Assembly: GCA_949316495.1 (NCBI GenBank)
Contig: OX439003.1
Span: 51,636,523 to 51,700,522, forward strand
Source of the DNA: Amphiduros pacificus
Lineage: Eukaryota; Annelida; Polychaeta; Phyllodocida; Hesionidae
Reading direction: 5' to 3'
Length of the DNA: 64,000 nt
Shown: piece by piece, positions 13,150-26,540 of the stretch
Numbering within the stretch: position 1 is the first letter of the stretch
Layout of the letters: each line of letters starts with the position of its first letter
Translations under genes and position numbers: made by a program
Notes under the pieces: model-generated
What the model saw: the letters and a program-made list of their open reading frames with translations, nothing else
Database searches by the model: none
Told to the model about the DNA's origin: nothing

Positions 13150-13395
13150 TGTGGGAGGGGTAAATATGTCACATTGTAAGGGAGGTGTATGTCACATTGT
13201 AAGGGAGGTATATGTCACATTGTAAGATAAGATTATGTCACATTGTAAGGGAGGTGTATGTCACATTGTAAGGAAAGTGTATGTCACATCGTAAGGGAGG
13301 TATATGTCACATTGTAAGGGAGGTGTATGTCACGTAAGGGAGGTGTATGCCACATCGTAAGGGAGGTGTATGCCACATTGTATGTCACTGTGTTA
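13150..13395. repeat. Minisatellite, 23-bp unit
   Basis: About ten copies of TATGTCACATTGTAAGGGAG plus GTG. It may share ancestry with the 22-bp array just upstream, since both are built around a GTCACA/TGACAC core. Confidence 0.9.
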
Positions 13396-15155
13396 TGGGG
13401 TGCATGTCATGCACACCTTGTTTGGTGTTGCATTGAGTGATTAAGCTAAAAGGTAATTGAGATTAGAAGTGACTTTGACCTCCAGCTGTTAAGCTAGATC
13501 TCATCTTCTTTTTCCTGATGTTAATTAGTTTGAGGTACAATAGTATGGGTTGCAAATAAGAAAATAAACATCAAAGTTGAAGCAATGATATGGTAAAGTG
13601 AAATAGCAGTCTGCATCCACACACCTCTTCTTGCTGACATGTGGAAAAAGTTACAGTTACAAGTGTCCATCTACAAAGCATGGAAAGAAAGCCACATCAG
13701 GGATTATATCTGTACTACATGTGGTAATGTACGGCCGAGGTCATGTTACTGGATGTAGGGCTGCCCCCTGGTGGGGAAGGGCGTCATTATTGAGTGTTAA
13801 ACATTAGGCTGATCGAGTGGTGAGTACAGACCCTGAACATGGCATTATATTGACTGCACACAGAAAGATCAATACGAGTGCAAGGACATACATGCAATGC
13901 AGCGGATAAAGGCTTGCAACACAGACTCTGCCTGATGGGCAAGCAACGCAGTCAAGTGTGAGTACACATAACAGGCAACATGAAAGAAAGCCACAACTTG
14001 CAGCAAGCCCCATCTCCGTAACATGCCCGTAACATGCCCGCTATCATAGCTCTTCATGCAAGTGTAAGACATCTCATCACAAACAGCTGCAAACAGGTAG
14101 CACATGTATGCTGAGACAGGCATCTGGCTATCTCACAGTTTATATACATGTAGGTATAGGTATGAGAAACATTCAGTTTGTTTTTCATAACTCAAGGCTA
14201 ATTCGTAGTCACAAGGTCAGGAAGACTGTTCTTTCAGCATGCATGGTGCTATTTCATTTTCGTACACAGCTCATGGCATTTTTTACTCAAATAAGAGACA
14301 TCTCACTCGCGTAAAGTGCAAGATGAAAAGGTTTGGCTTGCGAGTTTTTGTCTGGAATAAAAGCTGAGTCAAACTATTTAAGGTTTGCCATTAGTATGCT
14401 TCATATCACTGGCTGTGGTTGCTGCAAATGTTATGTTGATTGCTTGTTCCTCACTTTAGACTGTTAAATAACAACAACAATCAATGGTCCTGATGTTGGT
14501 CACATACTCTGCATTATGTAAAATAATCTGCTAATATTATGCCACTTTGTGCAATCTCTGATTTAACACAAGAAGGCCCCATTCAAATTTTGTGCAATAA
14601 TTTTAAAGCAACAGTTCAAATTTAGTGCAATGAATTTAGATAATATTGACACAAGAAAGCACCATTCAAATGTGGTGCAATTTCTTTTTTATTTGCATTC
14701 AAAGATTATCGCTCACGCATCCATGCAACAGCCTGTGAAAAGTTAAACAGGAAGATTTTGAATCTTTCACTTGGTTATCAAAAATGAAATATCAATGGTT
14801 CCCGTTGATGTTAAAACTAGACAAAATACAATATAAAAATAGAAAGATGTTGTCTCCTCTATTACTTCATTTTTATTGTTTATAGCTATTGTGCTACCCA
14901 TATTTCACAAGAGCAAGGTCAAGTTCACAAGTTGAACACAAGCTATTGCAGATATTTCTATACAACTGTGAGCTTTAAGTGCTCAGGTTTGAATCTTTGG
15001 ATAATTCTGATGCTTGAAACACACAAAGTGATGTCTGAAAAATAAGATATTGCGCTGATATGATGTTCAGGTCAAACATCTCCAATTTAATGAACAAAAT
15101 CATGCTTTTTCTTGCCATAGGCTGTTGCCTAACAGAGAAAGGTTCGAGCAGAGTG
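13396..15155. other. Non-coding spacer, no gene seen
   Basis: Unique sequence, GC-richer at 13,680-14,330, where short overlapping ORFs occur on both strands (the longest is 84 codons). No domain or splice pair recognised. Confidence 0.45.
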
Positions 15156-15465
15156 ACTTAGCAGACATATCAGGGCATACTGCAGCAGCTTATGACCTAT
15201 CAGGGCATACTGCAGAAGCTTATGACCTATCAGGGCATACTGCAGAAGCTTATGACCTATCAGGGCATACTGCAGAAGCTTATGACCTATCAGGGCATAC
15301 TGCAGAAGCTTATGACCTATCAGGGCATACTGCAGCAGCTTATGACCTATCAGGGCATACTGCAGCAGCTTATGACCTATCAGGGCATACTGCAGCAGCT
15401 TATGACCTATCAGGGCATACTGCAGCAGCTTATGACCTATCAGGGCATACTGCAGCAGCTTATGT
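15156..15465. repeat. Minisatellite, 30-bp unit
   Basis: Ten copies of a 30-bp unit, TATCAGGGCATACTGCAGCA plus GCTTATGACC, differing only by gcagcag versus gcagaag. The gcagaag copies are four consecutive units. A multiple-of-three length keeps a spurious 10-residue repeat frame open. Confidence 0.95.
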
Positions 15466-15487
15466 TTGCTTCTTTGTTGGGTTTAAA

Positions 15488-16432
15488 GCCCATCCCCTAC
15501 ATGGCTGTCCTCTGCCCATCCTATATATGGTTGTCCTCTGTCCATCCCCTATATGGCTGTCCTCTGCCCATCCCCTACATGGCTGTCCTCTGCCCATCCC
15601 CTACATGGCTGTCCTCTGCCCATCCTCTATATGGCTGTCCTCTGCCCATCCTCTATATGGCTGTCCTCTGCCCATCCCCTATATGGCTGTCCTCTGCCCA
15701 TCCCCTACATGGCTGGCTGTCCTCTGCCCATCCTCTATATGGCTGTCCTCTGCCCATCCTCTATATGGCTGTCCTCTGCCCATCCCCTACATGGCTGTCC
15801 TCTGCCCATCCCCTACATGGCTGTCCTCTGCCCATCCCCTACATGGCTGTCCTCTGCCCATCCCCTATATGGCTGTCCTCTGCCCATCCCCTATATGGCT
15901 GTCCTCTGCCCATCCTCTATATGGCTGTCCTCTGCCCATCCCCTACATGGCTGTCCTCTGCCCATCCCCTATATGGCTGTCCTCTGCCCATCCTCTATAT
16001 GGCTGTCCTCTGCCCATCCCCTACATGGTTGTCCTCTGCCCATCCCCTATATGGCTGTCCTCTGCCCATCCCCTATATGGCTGTCCTCTGCCCATCCTCT
16101 ATATGGCTGTCCTCTGCCCATCCCCTACATGGCTGTCCTCTGCCCATCCCCTATATGGCTGTCCTCTGCCCATCCTCTATATGGCTGTCCTCTGCCCATC
16201 CCCTACATGGTTGTCCTCTGCCCATCCCCTATATGGCTGTCCTCTGCCCATCCTCTATATGGCTGTCCTCTGCCCATCCCCTACATGGCTGTCCTCTGCC
16301 CATCCCCTATATGGCTGTCCTCTGCCCATCCCCTACATGGCTGTCCTCTGCCCATCCCCTATATGGCTGTCCTCTGCCCATCCCCTACATGGCTGTCCTC
16401 TGCCCATCCTCTATATGGCTGTCTCCTGGTTG
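15488..16432. repeat. Minisatellite, 26-bp unit
   Basis: About 36 copies of CCCATCCCCTATATGGCTGT plus CCTCTG, with cctcta/cccta and tatat/tacat variants in recurring patterns. It starts within 25 bp of the end of the 30-bp array. 26-bp units shift frame each copy, yet all three frames lack stops, producing spurious ORFs of more than 300 codons. Confidence 0.95.
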
Positions 16433-17475
16433 GCTCAGCCTGGGGAGTAGGCAGAGATCAGCACCATGCTGCCTATCTCAGGTTCTCTCTGGTAAATCTA
16501 GATACATATCAGGCCAGAAAAATCACCTCTCTCAGTATCATGATACATTTATTTTACAATAGTTAACGAGAGATTCATATTTTAGGACTAAAGGATTTAT
16601 ATAGGACTAAAGCATGAGACTGGGTGTCAGACACTTAAGTCTGGAACAAACATGTGTATATCTGGTGCAAAATAAAAAGTCATTTAGGGATTACCATTTA
16701 AATGTCAAATAATACCCCCACTGATAGCCTCCCGACTTGTAATTAACATGACTGCCCACTATAAACCTGTGTGGGCCTTACTGTCAGGAGGCAAGATTCT
16801 CCTGGGCTTAGGCATTTGTAAAGTGAGTATTTTGGTTCAATCAAGATTTTTTGTGATATTCCAGTACCTCCAGAATTCAATGTACTTCCCAAAATGTTCC
16901 ACTACCTCCCCCCATTTGATATAATTCCTAAAATATTCCCCATTCAGTTGCAGTTAGTACAGTCAAGATACTCTCCCATTCAGGCACACTTTCTATTCCA
17001 AGACTGACTTCCAACATTATTTCCAAGGATATCCCAGTACTTATTTAATTACTTCATTTTCTGCTTTCCAAAATAAAGTTTGCTCATGTTTGTTTTGCCT
17101 TCAGCCTATGGATTGTCACTGTATTTTCACCCCATGTTTTCAAGTTTTGTAGTCATCTTTAGGCTATTTTGCCACTTCATGGCACTTTTGCATTTAGATG
17201 AGGAGAAGGGTGAATTGGTCAAAATGATTGGCATTGTCTATAAATATATATATATAAATGAATTGTTCCACGTCTGCTTCTGCATTTCAACCAGCTGGTA
17301 AATCAAACATTAGCATTGACACTTATAGTGCTACAACAGCAAAGATTCCTATTTTATTTTTTCATATACCGGTATATATGTATATAATTTTGAAAGTTTT
17401 AAATGTCAATCTATCATGTTTTGAAAGAAGTAAGTTGAAAATAGAAGCACAGCAATAATAGAGTAAGGTATAATA
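16433..17475. other. Non-coding spacer, no gene seen
   Basis: AT-rich unique sequence with only short ORFs (73 codons or fewer) and no recognised motif. Confidence 0.45.
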
Positions 17476-18370
17476 TATAGAGCTTAATGGATATAATGGA
17501 GAGAGCTTAATAGATATAATGGAGAGAGCTTAATAGATATAATGGAGAGAGCTTAATAGATATAATGGAGAGAGCTTAACAGATATAATGGAGAAAGCTT
17601 AATAAATATAATGGAGAGAGCTTAATAGATATAATGGAGAGAGCTTAATAGATATAATGGAGAGAACTTAATGAATATAATGGAGAGAGCTTGTTGGATA
17701 TAATGGAGAGAGCTTAATAGATATAATGGAGAGAGTTTAATAGATATAATGGAGAGAGCTTAATAGATATAATGGAGAGAGCTTAATGTATATAATGGAG
17801 AGAGCTTAATAGATATAATGGAGAGGTTAATGGATATAATGGAGAGAGCTTATTGGTATTGGATATAATGGAGAGAGCTTGTTGGATATAATGGAGAGAG
17901 CTTAATAGATATAATGGAGAGAGCTTAATATATATAATGGAGAGAGCTTATTGGATATAATGGAGAGAGCTTGTTGGATATAATGGAGAGAGCTTAATAG
18001 ATATAATGGAGAGAGCTTATTGGATATCATGGAGAGAGCTGGTTGGATGTAATGGAGAGAGCTTAATCGATATAATGGACAGAGCTTAATAGATATAATG
18101 GAGAGAGCTTAATAGATATAATGGAGAGAGCTTATTGGATATAATGGAGAGAGCTTATTGGATATAATGGAGAGAGCTTGTTGGATATAATGGAGAGATC
18201 TTAATAGATATAATGGAGAGAGCTTAATGTATATAATGGAGAGAGCTTAATAGATATAATGGAGAGGTTAATGGATATAATGGAGAGAGCTTAATAGATA
18301 TAATGGAGAGAGCTTAATAGATATAATGGAGAGAGCTTAATAGATATAATGGAGAGAGCTTAATAGATAC
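17476..18370. repeat. Minisatellite, 23-bp AT-rich unit
   Basis: About 38 copies of TTAATAGATATAATGGAGAG plus AGC, with variants ttattgg, ttgttgg and ttaatgt. A few copies are shortened (gagaggttaatgg). The block containing the shortened copy appears twice, again pointing to multi-unit duplication. Confidence 0.95.
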
Positions 18371-20235
18371 TCCAGATGTACTCCATGGAATCTGTCCTGA
18401 CCTTTTGTCACAGTTGTGAATGATGCGTTTGTATGGGCCTCAGCTTTAAAACAGGTTTGTTAAATGTCACAGTAAAGCGAGCGTTTTATTGAGATGGGTT
18501 GAAAATGTAACACCATCAGGTGCTGTTCAAGATAGAATTAATATTTTTTGGCTTTATACTAGAGAAGTAGAGTTTCACCAAAAAAAGATCCACTTTATCT
18601 CAAAAGTGGGTTACCTGTATGTGATTATATTTGTATTTCTGATATTAATTATGATGAAAACATTTTATCATTGCGTTGATAGATCGGGTGCAAAAACCAC
18701 TGTCTTGCACTCTACCTTATGGCAAAAACTGGTAGCAACTCGTGTTTCCACAAAAAAGTATCCAGGCTCGGAAACTCATATTTTTTCATTAGTCAGGTAA
18801 ACTTCCTATATGATTAATGACGTTAGCATGACAGGTACATGCCTAGTACCTTGAGGTAGGATGGTACATGAATGTTGCCACGTGATAGATTAGGTACCTC
18901 AAGGTTGTGATATGGTGGCGTGGTGCACACCTTGTACCATATGGCAATAAATATATTTTAAAAGACAAATACAAGATAAATTACTTATAGATTATGAAAC
19001 AGTATTTTTCTAACCATGAAATTCAATAATTGTGAGAATAGATGTAATATCATTGAGAGAGATAATACATAAAGAGATAGATGAAACAAAGTTTGAATTG
19101 TTCCAAGATGGAAAGTGAGAGAAGTTGCTTGGTACTGTAGAAACGCATTGTGATTTTCTAGCATTTATGATGTTGGTATGAGTGGGTGAGCATATTTAGG
19201 AAGTGAGGCGCTAGTATGTGGTGATAATGAGGCAACTGGGCCATCTTTAGAGGTGATTAACTGAGAGCAGAGATGGGATCTCCATCTCACCATATTAAGA
19301 TGCGTGTGATGTATCATGTATGAACAGGGCTTACAGTGGCCGTGTGCTGTGTTTGCCTCAATATGACGACAAATATTTGTCTCAATGAGCCATGATTTAC
19401 ATCCTTATCTGTTGGCATATGTTGTGTTAAGGATGAGAACAATGTGTTCTATACTGGCGTGTGTATACACATCATTCTGTGATACGAGTTCTATAAGAAT
19501 GACATTGGCATGAAATAGAAATCACTTGACTCGTGATATTTAGTGACTCATATTTTATTACATTAAATGATATTATCAGAAAATTTTACAATACAATTTC
19601 TCATACAATTTTTTTTTATATCATTTCACATTTTTGCCAATTTTCTCCAGAGGGTAATCAGAAAGAAGCCATTGATTCTACAGACAGTGAACCATACAGT
19701 ACTTCTGAGAGATAGAAATCAAATCAGCGATTTAAGCTGAGAGAATGCTGAAGTAAAGTAACTGCATGGTGGGTCTGTCTCTGTTGCCCATTGAATACAG
19801 CTTGACTGTGATAATGACACCACTGTGAATATTTGCCACCCTCATACTGTGAGGAATAACAAGTTCACACCATTTGTAATCTATGTACTGTAAACCTCTG
19901 TGGTAATCAAGACATAGAATGGGTTGTTTTTTTTAAAATATTTTTTATGCTCTCAGAGAACCAATAACAATTTAGCAGTGGCCCGAGGCACTATTAGGGT
20001 GGCAGTGTGTACCCGTAGGACTGGGGAAATCCTGCTAGAATGCGGCAATGGTGTCGTGGTGAGCGGTGCTGCAGTGGACCGCCCTGACAGCTTGTCCCAG
20101 GACGAACATCACAGATTCATTGGGGAGAGATTCCCTGTCAGTGCTGGGTGTATGTGGGGCAGTGACACATGACATATCAGCATTGATCATCCCTTGGAGC
20201 TCGCATACTAAACTGTGAGTCGGGACCCACCAACA
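18371..20235. other. Mostly non-coding; two weak ORFs
   Basis: Contains an ORF at 18,489-18,800 (+, 103 codons) with one hydrophobic stretch (VGYLYVIIFVFLILIM) and a GC-richer ORF at 19,924-20,172 (+) preceded by a plausible acceptor (tttatgctctcag). Neither resembles a family I know. The second could be an exon but has no recognised partner. Confidence 0.35.
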
Positions 20236-20237
20236 CA

Positions 20238-20745
20238 CACATAGACATAGTATTATTACAACCTCATAGCTCCCCATTCACTGGCACAGACACATAGACA
20301 TAGTATTACTACAACCTCATAGCTCCCCATTCACTGGCACAGACACATAGACATAGTATTACTACAACCTCATAGCTCCCCATTCACTGGCAGAAACACA
20401 TAGACATAGTATTACTACAACCTCATAGCTCCCCATTCACTGGCAGAAACAGACACATAGACATAGTATTACTACAACCTCATAGCTCCCCATTCACTGG
20501 CAGAAACAGACACATAGACATAGTATTACTACAACCTCATAGCTCCCCATTCACTGGCAGAAACAGACACATAGACATAGTATTACTACAACCTCATAGC
20601 TCCCCATTCACTGGCAGAAACAGACACATAGACATAGTATTATTACAACCTCATAGCTCCCCATTCACTGGCAGAAACAGACACACAGACATAGTATTAC
20701 TACAACCTTATAGTCCCCCATTCACAGACACAAACAGACAGTTAT
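20238..20745. repeat. Minisatellite, 53/57-bp unit
   Basis: About nine copies of a unit containing CATAGACATAGTATTACTAC then AACCTCATAGCTCCCCATTC. The first copies are 53 bp and later ones 57 bp, after gain of four bases near cagaaacag. The last copy has diverged. Confidence 0.95.
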
Positions 20746-21499
20746 ACACACCATCACAACCACTTCACAAATGCTGAACTGCAGAAAATTGTTTTAATTA
20801 TGACGATTCTTGTTTCAACATCTTGTTCAATCATCACCATTTTTACAATTAAGTTTTGGATTTCTCTTCCTCCATCAAATATTTTTCACAGAATACATCC
20901 TTAAATCACATCCATTGATGTTCTAAGAAAACAATATTTCATAGCCACGGCCATCTTCCCACCTGTTTGTATTTAAAATCTTGTCTTTGTCAAATAACAA
21001 AGAAAAATGGTAGCATCCTTGTCTTCTTGAAATCAATGTTCAGTCCTCACTGTTCTCATATAAATACACATCTAAAATGGCCAAATACGTACATTTACAT
21101 TTTCAATTCATGCTTTTCTGCTTATGTTTATTTTCATCATAGAGAGTTCAGAAATTGTTAATTCTTTGTTCTTACTTCTATTGACAAGAAAACAAGAGTT
21201 TATGATTATGATGTATGTGATTAATGGCAAGAAATATGACAGTATTGAGATATACTCCTGGAAATATCTTAGAATTGCCAAAATCTATGCCACTCCAAAA
21301 ATATCTTGATATACAGAAGTAATATTATCACTGCCTCATGTTTCCCAGTCAGCCACAACCAGACATATATATATACACAGCACAAACAAATGGCAACGAA
21401 ACTTTCCCTGTGATTACAGTCTGAGCAAATATCACTGAGCAATGCTTCCTTTTTTGTAAATGCAATAAGAAATATCCTTGATAATTAAACGTAAAAACA

Positions 21500-21700
21500 T
21501 TTTTATATTTTCTTCACATATTATAAACATTTTTTAGAGATTCTTCACAGAATATAACCATTTTTTAGAGATTCTTCACGGAATATAAACATTTTTAGAT
21601 ATTCTTCACACGTTATAAACATTTTTTACAGTTTCTTCACATAATAAAACATGAGAGATTCTGCATATAATATAAACATTTTCAGAAATTCTTCACATAT
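21500..21700. repeat. Degenerate short tandem repeat
   Basis: Five diverged copies, about 35-40 bp each, of a unit built on TATAAACATTTTTTAGAGAT and TCTTCACA. Confidence 0.75.
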
Positions 21701-24465
21701 TTTTGTTTCAAAATCCCTGTTGGGGTCCAATATATTAATATTTATGTTTAGTTTCAATTTCACCCTTTATGACACTTTAAATCTTTGTATTTGACAGATA
21801 ACTCTGTATTTTCGTAGTTCTGTTTGTAGGCTACTTCCGATATATTTAATCTTGAAAATTGAGTGAGGTAGTGCGGAATAAATAGTGGGAATTAATGGTG
21901 GCATTGCAGGGGTTAAGAGAGTGGAAGTGTTTTGACTGTGATGTCTCACAGGTCGAGATGTACCATCATTTATCATTTTGGCCTCTTACAACTTTTTAGA
22001 CAACAAAGAAGCTTGTTACCAAAAAACAAAGATGATGTTTTCTGACTGATAATCATGATGGAGTAGGCGGCGCAGCCATTGGGACTCATCCATCCAATAT
22101 TCACACAAAATGGTGAAACCCCAAGCAAAAAGATTCATGTACCACACTTTATTGAATAAGTAAAGACTCACATTGCTGAAACAAACAAATGTTCCTTAAC
22201 AACAACAGTTGTAAACTAATGTTTTAACATCAATTCAGAAGGTTTCCTTTAAAAAAAACACTCAGAAAATAGAAATGATAGCTATCAATGCGCAGGTCCA
22301 GGTAAAATGAGACTTCTTCTCAACATTGTGTGTTTGACATTTTTTGATAACATTTGAAAGAAACATTTACCTTGTCACAACATTTAGAAGTTCTAAGAAT
22401 ATTTTTCTTTCGCTTGCTTCCTTATATGATCCTGTAACTTATAGAAATACCACATGAAATATAACTTAGGTACTTTACTGTGTCTGCTGTGTCTAGATGG
22501 TAACTGTTATAAATATGTTTGCTTTTATTTTATTTTTTTTTACAGTTTATTTGATCAAAACTTGTCATCAGCTTGTCTCATAATATTTATTTAGTGAAAA
22601 AATACTAAAGCAATATTTGTCTACAACAATTTAGAATTATCATGTTAAAAAAAAACATGACATACTACAAGACTGAAGAACAAAAAAAATAATCTGCATT
22701 CACAGATGTTAAAATTTACAACAGTTTTAGAGTAAAAAAGCAAACTGAAAGACGACAAACTAGAATCACACCCGGTACTTGCTTCACCTGAGGTTTTCAT
22801 TTCCTCCATGAAATCAATTCTTGTACAGTGTGGAATATTTCTTGAACAACCCAAAATGTTTGACAGAGCAATGCCTTGTCAAGGTGACAGGGCGGCGCGG
22901 AGCGGGACTCGAGCTTCTCTGATTTGTGGGCAGGAGGAAAAGGCAGGATCTTATTACCTGTGACAATTGTCAGTGCCAAATTGCAAAACTGCAGACAGAT
23001 TTCAATTTTTGTGCAGCAGACAGAGTTGGTTATGACAACCTGTTATCCTGTCAAATAGATGACAGCAAGTTTCAATATTATTTGGAAATGATAGTTTTAA
23101 TATTGTGGGCACTTATAAAAGTATATAAGTTGATATCTGCTTGAGGTTGTTTCTCAGAACACCAGGATGAATTCACAGGAGTAAGTTAAGTTATGTATAT
23201 TACAAGAAAACACTGAGCTTTATATCACTGTAAATGAGTAAGTTGAATGTCACATGAGACTTCCCTGTTTTATTTTACTGCAAAAGGTAACAGTAAATGT
23301 TGAATATGCATAAACTGGAAGTTTGTTGCAACAGGTACAAATGACTGAAAGTTGAATGTGTCGGAAACATGTGGGAGTGATATAATTTGATATTCTGAAG
23401 CATAGTACACATTATTAGAGTAAAGAGATCATCAAAAATTAGAGAAATATACGGTGGTTGCAAGTATCTCCATGACAACCTGATTCCTAGTGTCTAGAAG
23501 TTTTCCTCTTTTTGTCATTGCTGCCATCTGGTCAGTGTCTACATTTTGATTAATATCATATTTTCTGTACTTGGTTATAATTCAGTCTAACAGATTTTGT
23601 ACTGCTTGATTTACTCTCAGTTGTCAGGAATATTTGTTATATAAATAATTTAAAGTATATTTCAGAAATCTTTACGTCCTTTATATGTAAAATGGCTTAC
23701 ACGTAGCTAAATGTCACAAGCCTATTTGAACAGTGTATATGTCAAGGACATTTATGTTAATTAGTAAAAGTACCAGTGTAATATTTAGATGGGAGGGAAA
23801 CCAATCATGACTATGAATCCTTCACCTCACAGCTCCCATAATTCCCTTGTCTTCCTGTGTTGCCATGACAACATAATCAGCAGACAGGTCAGAGTGAAGG
23901 ATTTGCAGAGATAGCCTAAGATAATATCATCACCATCTATGTTATGTGTGATGCTGAGCCATGAATACAGACAACAATCAACTTGCTCTTAATGCTGTGC
24001 TCTTCACTGGCCCGCACACTAGACTGCTCAATGTCACTGACAGCTGGAGAAAACCTAAAGCAATGTCAACCATATTTTCTACTGATATTTTAAATTAAAT
24101 TGTTTGATATATGTGTGTAGAATTAATGAGCATATTCATAATTTGCCACAAAATATGTTTCCCTATCAGACAGAAATAGTAAAGCCGTATGGGCCTTGAC
24201 ATTTGGCCTATTCTCTGGATTTTGGAAGATTTATGATCTTCATTCATACTAATATTTTTGCATTTGTAAGTGTGATGGGAAAAAAATGATTGCAGTTAAT
24301 AGCAAATAGTTGTTCTGTGGTCTGATGAATATGTTTATAAAGGGTGATGTTAGTCAGTTGTGTCTATATTGGGAGATTTTATTTGAGACTGATCCTAGTT
24401 TACCAGTAATTTGGGTGCATTATGTGTGCCCCTTGTGTCTCCATGTTGGTGTGTTCCATTAGAGG
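21701..24465. other. Non-coding spacer, no gene seen
   Basis: AT-rich unique sequence. A small GC-richer patch at 22,870-22,960 carries short ORFs on both strands but no recognisable exon. Confidence 0.45.
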
Positions 24466-24782
24466 CTGTCCTTGGATAACGAGATTCGCTTCCTCGGATA
24501 ATGAGGTCCCCTTCCTCGGATAACGAGGTCCCCTTCCCCAGATAACAAGGTCCCCTTCCTCGGATAACGAGGTCCCCTTCCTCGGATAACGAGGTCCCCT
24601 TCCTCGGATAACGAGGTTCCCTTAATTGGATAACGAGGTCCCCTTCCTCGGATAACGAGGTCCCCTTCCTCAGATAATGAGGTCCCCTTACTCGGATAAC
24701 AAGGTTCCCTTCCTCGGATAACAAGGTTCCATTCCTCGGATAACGAGATTCCCTTCCTCGGATAATGAGGTCCCTTCCTCTA
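24466..24782. repeat. Minisatellite, 22-bp unit
   Basis: About 14 copies of CGGATAACGAGGTCCCCTTC plus CT, with aacgag/aatgag/aacaag variants. The minus strand reads as a 130-codon repetitive ORF without coding support. Confidence 0.95.
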
Positions 24783-25795
24783 CTCACTCACACACACTTT
24801 GCCAACAATCTATTTATCTTGTCCATCCATATGAAATAACAATATAAAATCACCTTTTGTGTTTGATATTTTGATATTTTTTATGTTTCAATACAATTTT
24901 GGCTTCCTCTTTATCAATAGTATTCTTTTACTTTTATAATCTGTTCATAAATCGATTAATTTAAATATACTTATAAGATGATGCTTTTGTCAAAACTGTA
25001 CTCTGTTAAAAACTAATGAATGGCATCCACAAATTGGCAGAGAAAAAGGCCACTTTGGATACCAGGAAGAGATGTGCTGCTCGCGAGAGTCCAGTTATCG
25101 ATGAATAAAGAGACACAGTTTAACCCTATCACATCCATCCTCAGTGTCGTAGTATCTGGAAAAGTTCAATTCTTGGTCACTCCATTAGCATTGATATTCT
25201 TAATACCAGGCACATGATATCGAGGGTGGTTTCTTGCCGAGTTATTTGGATAAAGGATAGTATGTCATTTAGTCTGGTCTTGTATCGTGGAATTATGAGA
25301 CATTCATACAACAAGAGAAACATGCTGAGAGCCACGTGAACGTGTCAGTCCAGGGCAACTATCTATGTTATCATTTACTATTTATCCGCATCAAAAAATG
25401 ATATCATTAAATTTGTACATTGGAACTTTACCCAGGAATATCTTGACAAGAAAGAAACAGTGATCTTACCATGCAAAAAAAAAGATTTCTCTTGAAAAAG
25501 GACTAATTTTCTAATAGCTTTATTGATGATGTTTTTATTTCAAACATTAGATATTGTATGAATTTGATATTGATATAAGAAATACTACAGTGATTCTTTT
25601 TTACTTTCTTCACATTTATGTTATGATATTCTATATGTTTGACTTTAGTGGAACCAATTTGGGAACCAGCGTAAAGAAAAAGTACCTGGCAAAGATACAT
25701 GTGTGTGCCCATTTTGTGTTATGTTTCATTTAAGAGCATAAATGTACATCATCACACTAAAATGCATATATATATAAAAACACTTCAGTAATCTG
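24783..25795. other. Non-coding spacer, no gene seen
   Basis: AT-rich unique sequence; short ORFs only. Confidence 0.45.
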
Positions 25796-26540
25796 ATCTC
25801 AAGGATACAAGTGGGATATTAAGATATTATTGCAAGGATATTAAGATGGGACTGGGTGATCTTATATCCAGAATATTAAGATGGGACTGGGTGATCTTAT
25901 ATCCAGAATATTAGGATGGGAGTGCTGATCTTATATCCAGGATATTAAGATGGAACTGGGTGATCTTATATCCAGAATATTAGGATGGGACTGGGTGATC
26001 TTATATCCAGGATATTAAGATGGGAGTGCTGATCTTATATCCAGGATATTAAGATGGGACTGGGTGATCTTATATCCAGAATATTAAGATGGGAGTGCTG
26101 ATCTTATATCCAGAATATTAAGATGGGAGTGCTGATCTTATATCCAGGATATTAAGATGGGAGTGCTGATCTTATATCCAGGATATTAAGATGGGAGTGC
26201 TGATCTTATATCCAGGATATTAAGATGGGACTGGGTGATCTTATATCCAGGATATTAGGATGGGACTGGGTGATCTTATATCCAGAATATTAGGATGGGA
26301 CTGGGTGATCTTATATCCAGGATATTAAGATGGGAGTGCTGATCTTATATCCAGGATATTAAGATGGGACTGGGTGATCTTATATCCAGAATATTAAGAT
26401 GGGAGTGCTGATCTTATATCCAGAATATTAAGATGGGAGTGCTGATCTTATATCCAGGATATTAAGATGGGAGTGCTGATCTTATATCCAGGATATTAAG
26501 ATGGGAGTGCTGATCTTATATCCAGGATATTAAGATGGGC
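25796..26540. repeat. Minisatellite, 34/35-bp unit
   Basis: About 21 copies of ATCTTATATCCAGGATATTA then AGATGGGAGTGCTG. Versions with gggactgggtg are one base longer. A block of several units is itself duplicated (compare 26,031-26,210 with 26,331-26,530). Confidence 0.95.

Noticed and set aside
15125-16566. Three overlapping ORFs of 337-456 codons
   Set aside because: All three frames of the 26-bp array are open at once, as expected for a stop-free unit and not for a real gene.
18489-18800. 103-codon ORF with one hydrophobic stretch as the missing NALF N-terminal exon
   Set aside because: It has no cysteine-rich or other NALF features and no convincing donor; AT-rich DNA often gives such hydrophobic frames.
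18848-18905. Short inverted repeat CCTTGAGGTA / TACCTCAAGG
   Set aside because: Only 10 bp with no further structure; likely chance.
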